DNA from: DAIODI01 sp046349255
GTDB lineage: Bacteria; Pseudomonadota; Alphaproteobacteria; Rhizobiales; Aestuariivirgaceae
Length of the DNA stretch: 64,000 nt
NCBI GenBank assembly: GCA_046349255.1
Contig: JAXMCR010000004.1
Location: 853,831-917,830, forward strand
Reading direction: 5' to 3'
Part shown: piece by piece, positions 1-11,115 of the stretch
Numbering within the stretch: the stretch's first letter is position 1
How the letters are laid out: every line of letters begins with the position of its first letter
Translations under genes and position numbers: made by a program
The notes under the pieces: model-generated
Told to the model about the DNA's origin: nothing
Databases searched by the model: none
What the model saw: only the letters and a program-made list of their open reading frames with translations

Positions 1-473
1 AGCGTCGAACGCTCGGCCGAGTGCGACATGTCGATCACCATGCCGACGCGGTTCATCTCCTTCACCACCTGGCGGCCCATGCGGGTGAGGCCGGTGTCCT
101 CGGCTTCGTAGCAGCCGGTCGCCAGCAGCGACTGGTTGTTGTAGGTGAGCTGCATGAAGCGCACCCCCAGCGCGTGCAGGATCTCGACGAGGCCGATGTC
201 GTCCTCGATGGGAGAGCAGTTCTGCAGGCCGAAGACGATGGCGGTGCGCCCGCCCGCCACCGCAGCGCGGACATCGTCGGCGCTGCGCGCGTGGCAGATC
301 AGGTCGCCGAAGCGCTCGAAGCAGCGGTTCCAGCGTTCGATGTTGGCGACGGTCTCGCGGAACAGCTCGTGGTAGCAGATCGTGGCGTGGACGGCGGAGA
401 CGCCGCCGTCGCGCATCTGCCGGAACACGGTCTCCGAAAGCTCCGTGTACTGAAGTCCGTCGATGAGGATCAC
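1..473 (-). CDS. Membrane dipeptidase (peptidase M19), 3' end beyond window, probable frameshift near its start
   Basis: Reading the minus strand from 473 gives VILIDGLQYTELSE followed by the M19 (renal dipeptidase-like) core: NCSPIEDDIGLVEILHALGV, QLTYNNQSLLATGCYEAED and VIDMSHSAERS, a zinc-ligand region. The family hydrolyses dipeptides with a binuclear zinc centre. The usual N-terminal lead of this subfamily, IFGARDYNQQVIGKPP, is present just upstream (about 474-522) but one base out of frame. The join is a run of six G on the plus strand (475-480); five would restore one frame. No ribosome-binding site precedes the GTG at 473. An AGGAGGAG sequence near 570 in the other frame may be the original one, followed by an ATT codon. 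This is either a broken gene or a homopolymer error. The C-terminal half lies off the left edge. Confidence 0.72.
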   Translation of the reverse strand, partial: MILIDGLQYTELSETVFRQMRDGGVSAVHATICYHELFRETVANIERWNRCFERFGDLICHARSADDVRAAVAGGRTAIVFGLQNCSPIEDDIGLVEILHALGVRFMQLTYNNQSLLATGCYEAEDTGLTRMGRQVVKEMNRVGMVIDMSHSAERST

Positions 474-592
474 AGGGGGGCTTGCCGATCACTTGCTGGT
501 TGTAGTCGCGTGCGCCGAAGATCGCCGCCCGGAGGCCTGAAGCGCAAGGGGGATTCGCGAGCCGAATGGGTCTCCTCCTGTGGACAGCGGCC

Positions 593-607
593 GTTCCGCC
601 TCCGTTC
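593..607 (+). promoter_or_regulatory. LexA (SOS) box upstream of recA
   Basis: GTTC at 593-596 and GTTC at 604-607 are separated by exactly seven bases. This is the direct-repeat LexA operator described for alphaproteobacteria (GTTC-N7-GTTC). It lies 134 bases upstream of the recA start, so recA is probably SOS-inducible by autocleavage of LexA. The match is read directly; binding is inferred. Confidence 0.7.
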
Positions 608-740
608 CAATTCCGTGAAAAAGTCGTTTCTTCACAGGTGGTTGAACATTCCTGTTGCAATGAGAACAAAATAGGTACATGGTGTCTTTCCGCCGGTCGC
701 TTGTGGAAAACGGCGGTGTGGTCGATAAGGAGCGCGCGAG

Positions 741-1817
<1,077 letters not shown>

Positions 1818-1909
1818 CGTCCGCCGGCAGCGACCGGCCGCGGGCTTCGGCCGAGACGGCTGGTCGGTGACGTCGCCGCCCTGATGAATTCGACCCTCAC
1901 CTGACGTTG

Positions 1910-1930
1910 CGGGACCCCTTTCGGGTCCCG
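1910..1930 (+). terminator. Hairpin downstream of recA
   Basis: CGGGACCC (1910-1917) pairs with GGGTCCCG (1923-1930) around a CTTTC loop. This perfect 8-bp GC stem lies 92 bases after the recA stop. There is no long T tract, so it may attenuate transcription or protect the 3' end rather than terminate fully. Confidence 0.5.
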
Positions 1931-2018
1931 TTCCGCCCCGACTTCCCATTGCCGGCGCCTTCAGGATCCCCGCCCCGGGGCGCTGGCTGAGGTGCGTGCG
2001 ACCCCCGCACCCCGCGAA

Positions 2019-2052
2019 GGGGCGTCCTCCCTCCCCGAGGACGCCCCTTTTT
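2019..2052 (+). terminator. Strong rho-independent terminator between recA and alaS
   Basis: GGGGCGTCCTC (2019-2029) pairs perfectly with GAGGACGCCCC (2037-2047) around a 7-base loop and is followed by TTTTT (2048-2052). It isolates recA from alaS. It also shows that alaS cannot begin at the in-frame ATG at 1996, which lies upstream of it. Confidence 0.85.
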
Positions 2053-2391
2053 CGCACCGCCGCACGGTCGCAGCCCCGGAACGGGTCCCCTTATCGCGCC
2101 GCATGCTCCCGGTATGGGGGCGGAAAGCTGTTTGCGCTCCCGAGAGGGAAGACGCTCTTCTCGCCCCTTCAGCCCCCACCCGTCCAACCGGATCGGCGTT
2201 TGCGGCGTCTCCGCCAAAGGCTCCGCGAACCCGGTCCCGCTCCCCCGCCGCCACGCTTTTCCACGATGCGCGACGACCCGACGCTGCCACGAGCGCCCAA
2301 GGAGGGCCCGCAACGGTGGACGCGCGGGCAGGGGGTGGGTAATAACCAGCCGATCGACCGGTGTTTTTCGACTGAAGAGGCATTCGCGCAC
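2053..2391. other. Gap before alaS with no recognised gene
   Basis: This is 339 bases of GC-rich DNA between the recA terminator and the alaS start. The alaS frame happens to stay open through it, but the encoded residues (rich in Arg, Pro and Ser) do not resemble AlaS. No tRNA, repeat or clear sigma70 promoter was found. It must hold the alaS promoter and leader. Confidence 0.5.
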
Positions 2392-5055
<2,664 letters not shown>

Positions 5056-5102
5056 ACGCCAGCGGCGCTGGAACGCCTTCGGTCGCGTCACCGCCACCCA
5101 CA

Positions 5103-5196
5103 CGAGTCCCGGCCGGGCTTGACCCGGCCATCCTCTTTCGACCGGCGCGCCGACTGCGCGGGCAAGAGGATCACCGGCTCAAGGCCGGTGATGACG
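5103..5196. repeat. Double-palindrome dispersed repeat, copy A
   Basis: The first palindrome (CCGGCCGGG-CTTGA-CCCGGCCATCCT) is followed, about 30 bases on, by a second (AGGATCACCGGC-TCAA-GGCCGGTGATGAC). The outer ends GTCAT/ATGAC and inner ends ATCCT/AGGAT are themselves inverted, so the whole unit can fold as a cruciform with two arms. The left end of this copy is diverged (GAGTCCCGG rather than GTCATGG). Confidence 0.8.
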
Positions 5197-5212
5197 AAGG
5201 GGATTTACCCTC

Positions 5213-5302
5213 GTCATGGCCGGGCTTGACCCGGCCATCCTCTTTCGGCCGGCACGCTGACTGCGCGGGTAAAAGGATCACCGGCTCGAGGCCGGTGATG
5301 AC
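5213..5302. repeat. Double-palindrome dispersed repeat, copy B
   Basis: A complete unit: GTCATGGCCGGG-CTTGA-CCCGGCCATCCT, a 35-base spacer, then AGGATCACCGGC-TCGA-GGCCGGTGATGAC. The spacer resembles that of copy A, including CTGCGCGGG. It lies 16 bases after copy A in the same orientation, downstream of alaS. Confidence 0.82.
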
Positions 5303-5400
5303 GGAAAGGGGCGGGGGAAGGGACGAGAGCGCGGGGCTCCCCAGCGCGAGGGGCTCCCGAGTGCAAGGCGCTGGCGAGCGCAAGGCGACCGCCCACACGC

Positions 5401-5430
5401 GTCATGGCCGGGCCTGACCCGGCCATCCTT
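5401..5430. repeat. Half unit of the dispersed palindromic repeat, copy C
   Basis: Only the first palindrome is present: GTCATGGCCGGG, CCTGA, CCCGGCCATCCTT. It sits 16 bases beyond the 3' end of the minus-strand GFA gene, so it could form the transcript end of that gene. Confidence 0.7.
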
Positions 5431-5445
5431 TGCGCTCCCTGGGCG

Positions 5446-5925
5446 TCAGCCCTTTCGGGGCGGCCACTCCGTCGTGTCGTGGTCGGGGTGCTGCAGCGAC
5501 CGAAGCTTCTTCAGGTCGTCCGGCGTGCGGTCGTCCGCGGTCGAGTGGCCGGGGAGAGTCGGGAGGCTGTCCGCCCACGGAAGCTTGCTCTCGGTCCCGA
5601 CCACGTGCGTCGGCGCGGCGGCGGCCGGATCGTCCAGCGACCCGATGGCCAGCTCGTACACTGGCCAGCCGTCCTCCAGCATGTAGAGCGGCGTGCCGCA
5701 GTTCGCGCAGAAGCCGCGCGCCACGATCGGCGAGGAGCGGAACTCCGACGGCTTGCCGCGCGTCCAGGTCAGCGCCGAGATCGGCGCGGAGACGAGCGGC
5801 GCGCCGAACGAGCCGAACGCCTTCTGGCACATGCGGCAGTGGCAGAAGCCGGCGTCACCGAGCGGCCCCTCGATGCGATACCGCACGGCGCCGCACTGGC
5901 AGCCTCCGGTGATGGCCTTCGTCAT
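5446..5925 (-). CDS. GFA/CENP-V family zinc protein (copy 1)
   Basis: This 159-residue protein belongs to the glutathione-dependent formaldehyde-activating (GFA) family. Its zinc-binding cysteines are all present: GGCQCGAVRY (C9, C11), FCHCRMCQ (C28, C30, C33) and GFCANCGT (C73, C76). Most family members have no proven activity, so formaldehyde activation should not be assumed. The next gene upstream is a paralogue with the same cysteine spacing, which indicates a tandem duplication. The start at 5925 begins MTKAITGG. Confidence 0.85.
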   Translation of the reverse strand: MTKAITGGCQCGAVRYRIEGPLGDAGFCHCRMCQKAFGSFGAPLVSAPISALTWTRGKPSEFRSSPIVARGFCANCGTPLYMLEDGWPVYELAIGSLDDPAAAAPTHVVGTESKLPWADSLPTLPGHSTADDRTPDDLKKLRSLQHPDHDTTEWPPRKG

Positions 5926-5934
5926 GGTTCCCCC

Positions 5935-6387
5935 TTAGTCGTGATCTGGATGCTGCCGGCTCTTCAGCCGCGCCAGCGCCTCCTTTGGCGTGTCGTCCTC
6001 GGTGCGGCTTCCCGGCAGCTCGTGCAAGTGTGCGAACGCCGGCAGGCGCCCCTCGACGCCGTACTGGACCTGCGGCGTCACCGCCTCCGGGTGATCGAGC
6101 GAGCCGATCGACACGGAGACGTGGTCGGCGCGGTCATAGTCGTAGGTCAGCGGCGTTCCGCACGCCGGGCAGAAGCCGCGCGTGACCGCTTCCGAGCTCT
6201 GGAAGTATGCGGGCTCGGCCGTCGTCCAATGCAGTGTGCCGCGGTCCGCGTTGACGAGCGGCGCGAAATAGTTGCCGAACGCCTTCTGGCACATGCGGCA
6301 GTGACAGATGCTCGCGTTCTTCAGCGGCGCCGTGATGCGGTAGCGCACCGCGCCGCACTGGCACCCGCCGGTTGCTCCTTCAGCCAT
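5935..6387 (-). CDS. GFA/CENP-V family zinc protein (copy 2)
   Basis: A 150-residue paralogue of its downstream neighbour, 9 bases away. The cysteine pattern is identical: GGCQCGAVRY, ICHCRMCQKAFG, GFCPACGT (C9, C11, C28, C30, C33, C73, C76). The ATG at 6387 (MAEGATGG) was chosen because it aligns with copy 1 and is preceded by GAGGAT. The frame runs on upstream into the LysE gene without conserved sequence. LysE, copy 2 and copy 1 are probably one transcript. Confidence 0.85.
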   Translation of the reverse strand: MAEGATGGCQCGAVRYRITAPLKNASICHCRMCQKAFGNYFAPLVNADRGTLHWTTAEPAYFQSSEAVTRGFCPACGTPLTYDYDRADHVSVSIGSLDHPEAVTPQVQYGVEGRLPAFAHLHELPGSRTEDDTPKEALARLKSRQHPDHD

Positions 6388-6391
6388 GAGA

Positions 6392-7009
6392 TCATCCTCG
6401 CGCAGCGACGGTCGCGGCCGCCCCTGCAAGCGCAACGGCGCAGGTGCGGTTCAGGATCCGTACCGCGCGCGGCGTATGGAACAGGTGCTTTGCCTGCCGC
6501 GCCAGCATCGCGTAGGCGATCATCACGCCGGGGAGCACCACGAGCATCACCGTCGCAATTTCGACGAACGCCGCGACCGTGAGACGGTTGAGGTCGACGA
6601 TCACCGGCAGCAGGGCGAGGAAGAAGGCCATCGCCTTCGGGTTGCCGAGCGTCAGCGACAGGCCGCCCAGGAAGTCGCGCCAGGCGCTCGCCGCCTTCCG
6701 GTCGGGTTCGAGGTCGCGCACGAGGCCGCCCGAGGTCCAGAGCTTGAAGGCGAGCGACGCGAGATAGGCGACGCCCGCCCACTTCACGACGAGGAACGCC
6801 GTCTCGAAGGTGTGGGCGAGTGCCGCAAGCCCCAGCACCGCGCAGGTGAGCCAGACGAAGTCGCCCAGCACGATGCCCGCGATGAACGCGCCGACACCCG
6901 CCATGCCGCGCCCCATGACGTGCGCGACGACGCCCATCACGCCGGGGCCGGGGGACGCCACGGCCAGGGCGTAGGCAACTGCAAAAATAGCAAGGCCGGT
7001 CAGGGACAT
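6392..7009 (-). CDS. LysE/RhtB family exporter
   Basis: A 205-residue inner-membrane protein with about six hydrophobic segments. The LysE-family N-terminal signature is present (AVASPGPGVMGVV near residues 16-28), as is the conserved LTLGNPKAMAFF region in the middle. Family members export amino acids or related small molecules with the proton motive force; the substrate here cannot be told. The gene ends 4 bases before the second GFA gene, so co-transcription is likely. Confidence 0.87.
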   Translation of the reverse strand: MSLTGLAIFAVAYALAVASPGPGVMGVVAHVMGRGMAGVGAFIAGIVLGDFVWLTCAVLGLAALAHTFETAFLVVKWAGVAYLASLAFKLWTSGGLVRDLEPDRKAASAWRDFLGGLSLTLGNPKAMAFFLALLPVIVDLNRLTVAAFVEIATVMLVVLPGVMIAYAMLARQAKHLFHTPRAVRILNRTCAVALAGAAATVAARG

Positions 7010-7075
7010 GGCCGAAACTCCTCGTACTAAGAATCCGCTTCGGCCAGCGTTCAGACGGTGAGTCCGGAACGGCGC

Positions 7076-8287
7076 CTAAGCCATCGCCTTCTGGAGGTTT
7101 TCATCGATCTTGTCGAGGAAACCCTCGGTTGAAAGCCAAGTCTGCTCCGGGCCGACGAGGACGGCAAGGTCCTTGGTCATGAAACCCTGTTCGACCGTGT
7201 CGACGCAGACCTTCTCGAGCGTCGCGGCGAACTTTGCGAGCGCGGCGTTGTCGTCGAGCTTGGCGCGGTGCGCAAGCCCTCGCGTCCAGGCGAAGATCGA
7301 GGCGACGGAGTTCGTCGAGGTCGCCTTGCCCTGCTGGTGCAGGCGGTAGTGGCGCGTCACCGTGCCGTGCGCGGCCTCCGCCTCGACGGTCTTGCCGTCC
7401 GGCGTCATCAGCACCGAGGTCATCAGGCCGAGCGAGCCGAACCCTTGCGCCACCGTGTCGGACTGGACGTCGCCGTCGTAGTTCTTGCACGCCCACACGT
7501 AGCCGCCAGACCACTTCAGCGCGGAGGCCACCATGTCGTCGATCAGGCGGTGCTCGTAGGTGATGCCGGCCTTCTCGAAGGCCGTCTTGAACTCCGTGTC
7601 GTAGATCTCCTGGAACAGGTCCTTGAAGCGCCCGTCGTAGGCCTTGAGGATCGTGTTCTTGGTCGAGAGGTAGACGGGATACTTGCGGTTGAGCCCGTAG
7701 TTCAGCGAAGCGCGCGCGAACTCGCGGATCGAGTCGTCGAGGTTGTACATGGCGAGCGCCACGCCAGAGCCCGGGGCGTCGAACACTTCCTTCTCGATCA
7801 CGCTGCCGTCCTCGGAGACGAACTTGATCGTGAGCTTGCCCTTGCCGGGGAAGCGGAAGTCGGTCGCGCGGTACTGGTCGCCGTAGGCGTGGCGGCCGAC
7901 GATGATCGGCTGCGTCCAGCCCGGCACGAGGCGCGGGATGTTCTGGCAGATGATCGGCTCTCGGAAGATCACGCCGCCGAGGATGTTGCGGATCGTGCCG
8001 TTGGGCGACTTCCACATCGCCTTGAGGCCGAACTCCTTCACGCGGGCCTCGTCGGGCGTGATCGTCGCGCACTTCACGCCGACGCCGTACTTCTTGATCG
8101 CCTCGGCGGCCTCCACGGTGACACGGTCGTCGGTCCGGTCGCGGTTCTCGATACCGAGGTCGAAGTAGTGGAGGTCGACGTCGAGGTAGGGCGTGACGAG
8201 CTTGTCCTTGATCAGCTGCCAGATGATCCGGGTCATCTCGTCGCCGTCGAGTTCGACGACCGGGTTCCTTACCTTGATCTTGGCCAT
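7076..8287 (-). CDS. icd: NADP-dependent isocitrate dehydrogenase
   Basis: Icd converts isocitrate to 2-oxoglutarate and CO2 with NADP in the TCA cycle. The 403-residue protein is of the homodimeric, eukaryote-like type: MAKIKVRNPVVELDGDEMTR at the start, the STKNT substrate loop, and AHGTVTRHYR near the cofactor site. The ATG at 8287 was chosen because the family begins at MAKIKV; the ten residues upstream are not conserved. It is divergent from trmJ, with a 14-bp palindrome between them. Confidence 0.96.
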   Translation of the reverse strand: MAKIKVRNPVVELDGDEMTRIIWQLIKDKLVTPYLDVDLHYFDLGIENRDRTDDRVTVEAAEAIKKYGVGVKCATITPDEARVKEFGLKAMWKSPNGTIRNILGGVIFREPIICQNIPRLVPGWTQPIIVGRHAYGDQYRATDFRFPGKGKLTIKFVSEDGSVIEKEVFDAPGSGVALAMYNLDDSIREFARASLNYGLNRKYPVYLSTKNTILKAYDGRFKDLFQEIYDTEFKTAFEKAGITYEHRLIDDMVASALKWSGGYVWACKNYDGDVQSDTVAQGFGSLGLMTSVLMTPDGKTVEAEAAHGTVTRHYRLHQQGKATSTNSVASIFAWTRGLAHRAKLDDNAALAKFAATLEKVCVDTVEQGFMTKDLAVLVGPEQTWLSTEGFLDKIDENLQKAMA

Positions 8288-8364
8288 TGGCGCTCTTTCG
8301 TCCCCTGGATTTTGCACGTGCGAAGGCGGTGGTTCGCCCGGTTCCTAGCAGAGCGGGGCGGGAG

Positions 8365-8378
8365 CGTCCAATTGGACG
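8365..8378. promoter_or_regulatory. Perfect 14-bp palindrome between icd and trmJ
   Basis: CGTCCAA followed at once by TTGGACG is a perfect dyad, 78 bases upstream of the icd start and 80 bases upstream of trmJ. On the minus strand its TTGGAC could be the -35 of an icd promoter with a weak -10 (TAGGAA). It may be an operator for a dimeric regulator; no regulator is identified. Confidence 0.35.
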
Positions 8379-8457
8379 GACGTCGAGGGTGACCGCGCAA
8401 TCGGCGGCCGTTCCAAAAGGGCTTTTACTCCGGCGACGCCTCGGATATGCGACAGGC

Positions 8458-9276
8458 ATGTCCGGCACCGACAAGACGCAAGAGACGCCCCAGGGCCCGC
8501 ATCCGGCCGTGATTCTCGTCAATCCGCAGCTTGGCGAGAACATCGGCACGGCGGCGCGCGCCATGGCGAACTTCGCGCTGTCCGAGCTGCGCATCGTCGA
8601 CCCGCGCGACGGCTGGCCCAACGAGCGGGCGGTCTCCGCCTCGTCGGGGGCGGTGCACGTGATCGAGAACGCGACCGTGCACGCCGATCTTGCCTCGGCG
8701 CTGAAGGACCTCAACTACGTCTATGCCACCACCGCGCGCCCGCGCGGGATGGTGAAGGAGGTGGTGACGCCGGAGCAGGCGGGCAAGGACATGCGCCGCA
8801 GGCTCGCGCGCGGCGAGAAGCTCGGCATCCTGTTCGGCCGCGAGCGCTGGGGCCTGTCGAACGACGAGGTGGCGCTTGCCGACGTGATCGTGACGGCCCC
8901 GGTCAACCCCGCGTTCGCCTCGCTCAACATCGCGCAGGCCGTGCTGCTCGTCGGCTACGAGTACTACAAGGGGCTTGCGACGACGCTGGGCCAGGCGACG
9001 CCCGAACTCCCCGCGATCGAGGCCCCCGGCCTGCGCACCGCCGACTCGCGGCTGGCGACGAAGGAGGAACTCCTCGGCTTCTTCGAGCACCTCGAGGGGG
9101 AACTCGACGCCGCCGGCTTTTACAAGACCGAGGACAAACGCCCCGGCATGGTACGCAACATGCGAAACCTGTTCACCCGCGCCGAACTGACCGAGCAGGA
9201 GGTGCGCTCGTTGCGCGGCATGATCGCGAGCCTGACGCGCGTGCACCTGTTGCGCAAGGCGCAGGGCGAGCGATGA
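8458..9276 (+). CDS. trmJ: RNA methyltransferase, TrmJ/SpoU family
   Basis: A SPOUT-class SAM-dependent 2'-O-methyltransferase, most like TrmJ, which methylates the ribose of tRNA position 32. Motif 1 is LGENIGTAARAMANF (residues 25-39), motif 2 is GILFGRERWGLSNDEV and motif 3 is SLNIAQAVLLVGYEYY. The product is 272 residues. The ATG at 8458 has no clear ribosome-binding site, but upstream codons do not resemble the family. The stop overlaps the murI start by 4 bases (ATGA), so the two are translationally coupled. Other SpoU specificities cannot be excluded. Confidence 0.88.
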   Translation: MSGTDKTQETPQGPHPAVILVNPQLGENIGTAARAMANFALSELRIVDPRDGWPNERAVSASSGAVHVIENATVHADLASALKDLNYVYATTARPRGMVKEVVTPEQAGKDMRRRLARGEKLGILFGRERWGLSNDEVALADVIVTAPVNPAFASLNIAQAVLLVGYEYYKGLATTLGQATPELPAIEAPGLRTADSRLATKEELLGFFEHLEGELDAAGFYKTEDKRPGMVRNMRNLFTRAELTEQEVRSLRGMIASLTRVHLLRKAQGER

Positions 9277-10121
9277 GCGAAAGCACGCGGCGGATACTGC
9301 TGTTCGATTCCGGCATGGGAGGGCTCACGGTGGCGCGCGCGGTACGGGCGGCGCTTCCCGAAGCCGCGCTGTTCTACGCCGCCGACAACGCGGCGTTTCC
9401 CTACGGCGCGTGGGAGGAGGGGGCGCTCACCGAGCGGATCGACCGGGTGATCTCGCGCCTCCTCGAGGAAGTTGCGCCCGACGTCACGGTGATCGCCTGC
9501 AACACCGCCTCGACGATCGCGCTGCCCACGCTTCGGCTGCGGCATGCGGGACCGTTCGTCGGCACGGTGCCGGCGATCAAGCCGGCCGCGGCCCAGACGA
9601 AGAGCGGGATCGTCGGCGTTCTCGCGACCCCCGGCACGGTCAAGCGCGAGTACACGCAGGCGCTGATCCATACGTACGCGTTTCATTGCAAGGTGGTCCT
9701 GCACGGTGCGCCGAAGCTTGCCGAGATAGCCGAGGCGAAGCTCAAGGGTTCGGCGTACGCGGCGGCCGCGATCGGCCCCGAGATCGCGCCCGTGTTCGTC
9801 GAGCGCGACGGCAAGCGCACCGATGTCGTGGTGCTCGGGTGCACGCACTATCCGCTGCTCGTCGAGGAGATGACGCAGGCGGCGCCCTGGCCCGTGACGT
9901 TCCTCGACCCCGCCCCGGCGATCGCCCGGCGGGTGGTCTCGCTCCTCGGCGAGCTGCCGCCCGGGGCGCACGCCCAGGAAAGACATGGCGCCGGCACGCT
10001 GTTCCTCACCGACAGGAACCGCCACGCGGGCGAACTCGAGGCGTATGCCGCGAACGGTTTCGGCCGACTCGAGATCCTCGACCTTCCGGCAACCGAAACG
10101 GCGCGGATTTCTGGCCTTTGA
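9273..10121 (+). CDS. murI: Glutamate racemase
   Basis: MurI makes D-glutamate for peptidoglycan by a two-cysteine, cofactor-free mechanism. Both catalytic cysteines are present: C76 in ACNTAS and C190 in GCTHYP. The N-terminal LLFDSGMGGLTV and the YGAW region also match. The product is 282 residues. The gene overlaps trmJ by 4 bases. Its final codons contain the -35 region of the rpsD promoter. Confidence 0.94.
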   Translation: MSESTRRILLFDSGMGGLTVARAVRAALPEAALFYAADNAAFPYGAWEEGALTERIDRVISRLLEEVAPDVTVIACNTASTIALPTLRLRHAGPFVGTVPAIKPAAAQTKSGIVGVLATPGTVKREYTQALIHTYAFHCKVVLHGAPKLAEIAEAKLKGSAYAAAAIGPEIAPVFVERDGKRTDVVVLGCTHYPLLVEEMTQAAPWPVTFLDPAPAIARRVVSLLGELPPGAHAQERHGAGTLFLTDRNRHAGELEAYAANGFGRLEILDLPATETARISGL

Positions 10122-10146
10122 CTTCCCGGCCGGGCTCGACTATACG
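10118..10146 (+). promoter_or_regulatory. Sigma70-type promoter for rpsD
   Basis: TTGACT (10118-10123), a 17-base spacer and TATACG (10141-10146). The -35 overlaps the murI stop codon. The expected start near 10153 gives a leader of about 170 bases before rpsD. This is long enough for the S4-binding autoregulatory structure known in other bacteria. Confidence 0.65.
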
Positions 10147-10325
10147 GGCCCGTCCGCCAAGGGCCGTTGGGCTCTTGGCGTAACGTTGCTTGCCTGCGGG
10201 CTGGTCCTCGGATCGGCCCTGTCGGCCGGGCCTTCGGGTTCGGCGGCGAGGAGGGCGAGCGTTCTTTCACGGGCCGGCCTTCGGGTCGAGCCTCCCATTA
10301 TCGACGTCACCGTTTGGAGACTTGA

Positions 10326-10943
10326 ATGACGAAGCGCGCATCCGCGAAGTACAAGATCGACCGCCGCATGGGCGAGAACATCTGGGGCCGCCCGAAGAGC
10401 CCCGTGAACAAGCGTGAGTATGGTCCGGGCCAGCATGGCCAGCGCCGCAAGGGCAAGCTGTCGGACTTCGGCACGCAGCTGAAGGCCAAGCAGAAGCTCA
10501 AGGGCTACTACGCCAACATCTCCGAGAAGGCGTTCCGCGCCGTCTACGCCGAGGCCTCGCGCATGAAGGGCGACACCTCGGAGAACCTGATCGGCCTGCT
10601 CGAGCGCCGTCTCGACACGCTCGTCTACCGCGCGAAGTTCGTGGCGACCCCGTTCGCCGCCCGCCAGTTCGTCAACCACGGCCACGTGAAGGTGAACGGC
10701 CGCCGCGTGACGGTGCCGAGCTTCCGGCTCAAGGCCGGCGACGTGGTCGAGATCCGCGACAAGTCGAAGGAACTCGGCGTGGTGCTCGAGGCGACGCAGC
10801 TCGCCGAGCGCGACGTGCCGGAGTACATCGAGGCCGACCACAAGAAGATGACGGCGCGCCTCACCCGCGTTCCGGGGCTTTCGGACGTGCCGTACCCCGT
10901 CCAGATGGAGCCGAACCTGGTCGTCGAGTTCTACTCGCGCTGA
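10326..10943 (+). CDS. rpsD: 30S ribosomal protein S4
   Basis: S4 binds the 16S rRNA 5' domain early in small-subunit assembly. The 205-residue protein has the usual length, with the N-terminal MTKRASAKYKIDRRMGENIW, the S4 RNA-binding domain around residues 95-155 (RLDTLVYRAKF, HGHVKVNGRRV) and the ending EFYSR. It stands alone rather than in the alpha operon, as is usual in Alphaproteobacteria. A strong promoter lies at 10118-10146 and a terminator at 10968-10997. Confidence 0.97.
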   Translation: MTKRASAKYKIDRRMGENIWGRPKSPVNKREYGPGQHGQRRKGKLSDFGTQLKAKQKLKGYYANISEKAFRAVYAEASRMKGDTSENLIGLLERRLDTLVYRAKFVATPFAARQFVNHGHVKVNGRRVTVPSFRLKAGDVVEIRDKSKELGVVLEATQLAERDVPEYIEADHKKMTARLTRVPGLSDVPYPVQMEPNLVVEFYSR

Positions 10944-10967
10944 CCCGGTAATCTCCCGCCAGTTCGA

Positions 10968-10997
10968 GGCGTCTGCAGCGTGCTGCAGGCGCCTTTT
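10968..10997 (+). terminator. rpsD terminator
   Basis: GGCGTCTGCAGC and GCTGCAGGCGCC (10968-10993) form a GC-rich stem with one T-G wobble, followed by TTTT at 10994-10997. It starts 25 bases after the rpsD stop. Confidence 0.75.
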
Positions 10998-11115
10998 GCT
11001 GTCCCGGCCGACGTACGCCTTCACCAATCGCACACGACGACCGGACCATTCCTTTGACATCGCGACCCAACGCTCGCCTTAAGGTCGGCACGATCCGATT
11101 CCTGGGAGAAGCGCC

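Noticed and set aside
644..667. Pair of GAAC half-sites as a second LexA box before recA
   Set aside because: The spacing is 16 bases instead of 7; the exact box is at 593-607.
1996..2391. N-terminal extension of AlaS by 132 residues
   Set aside because: The open frame crosses a strong rho-independent terminator (2019-2052) and the residues are unlike AlaS; conserved sequence begins at 2392.
5103..5430. CRISPR array
   Set aside because: The repeated units are palindromic gene-end elements of 76-94 bases with similar spacers, in two distant clusters; there are no short direct repeats with unique spacers and no cas genes.
5446..6387. Formaldehyde detoxification operon
   Set aside because: The two GFA proteins lack neighbouring glutathione-dependent formaldehyde dehydrogenase or S-formylglutathione hydrolase genes, and the family is often misannotated.
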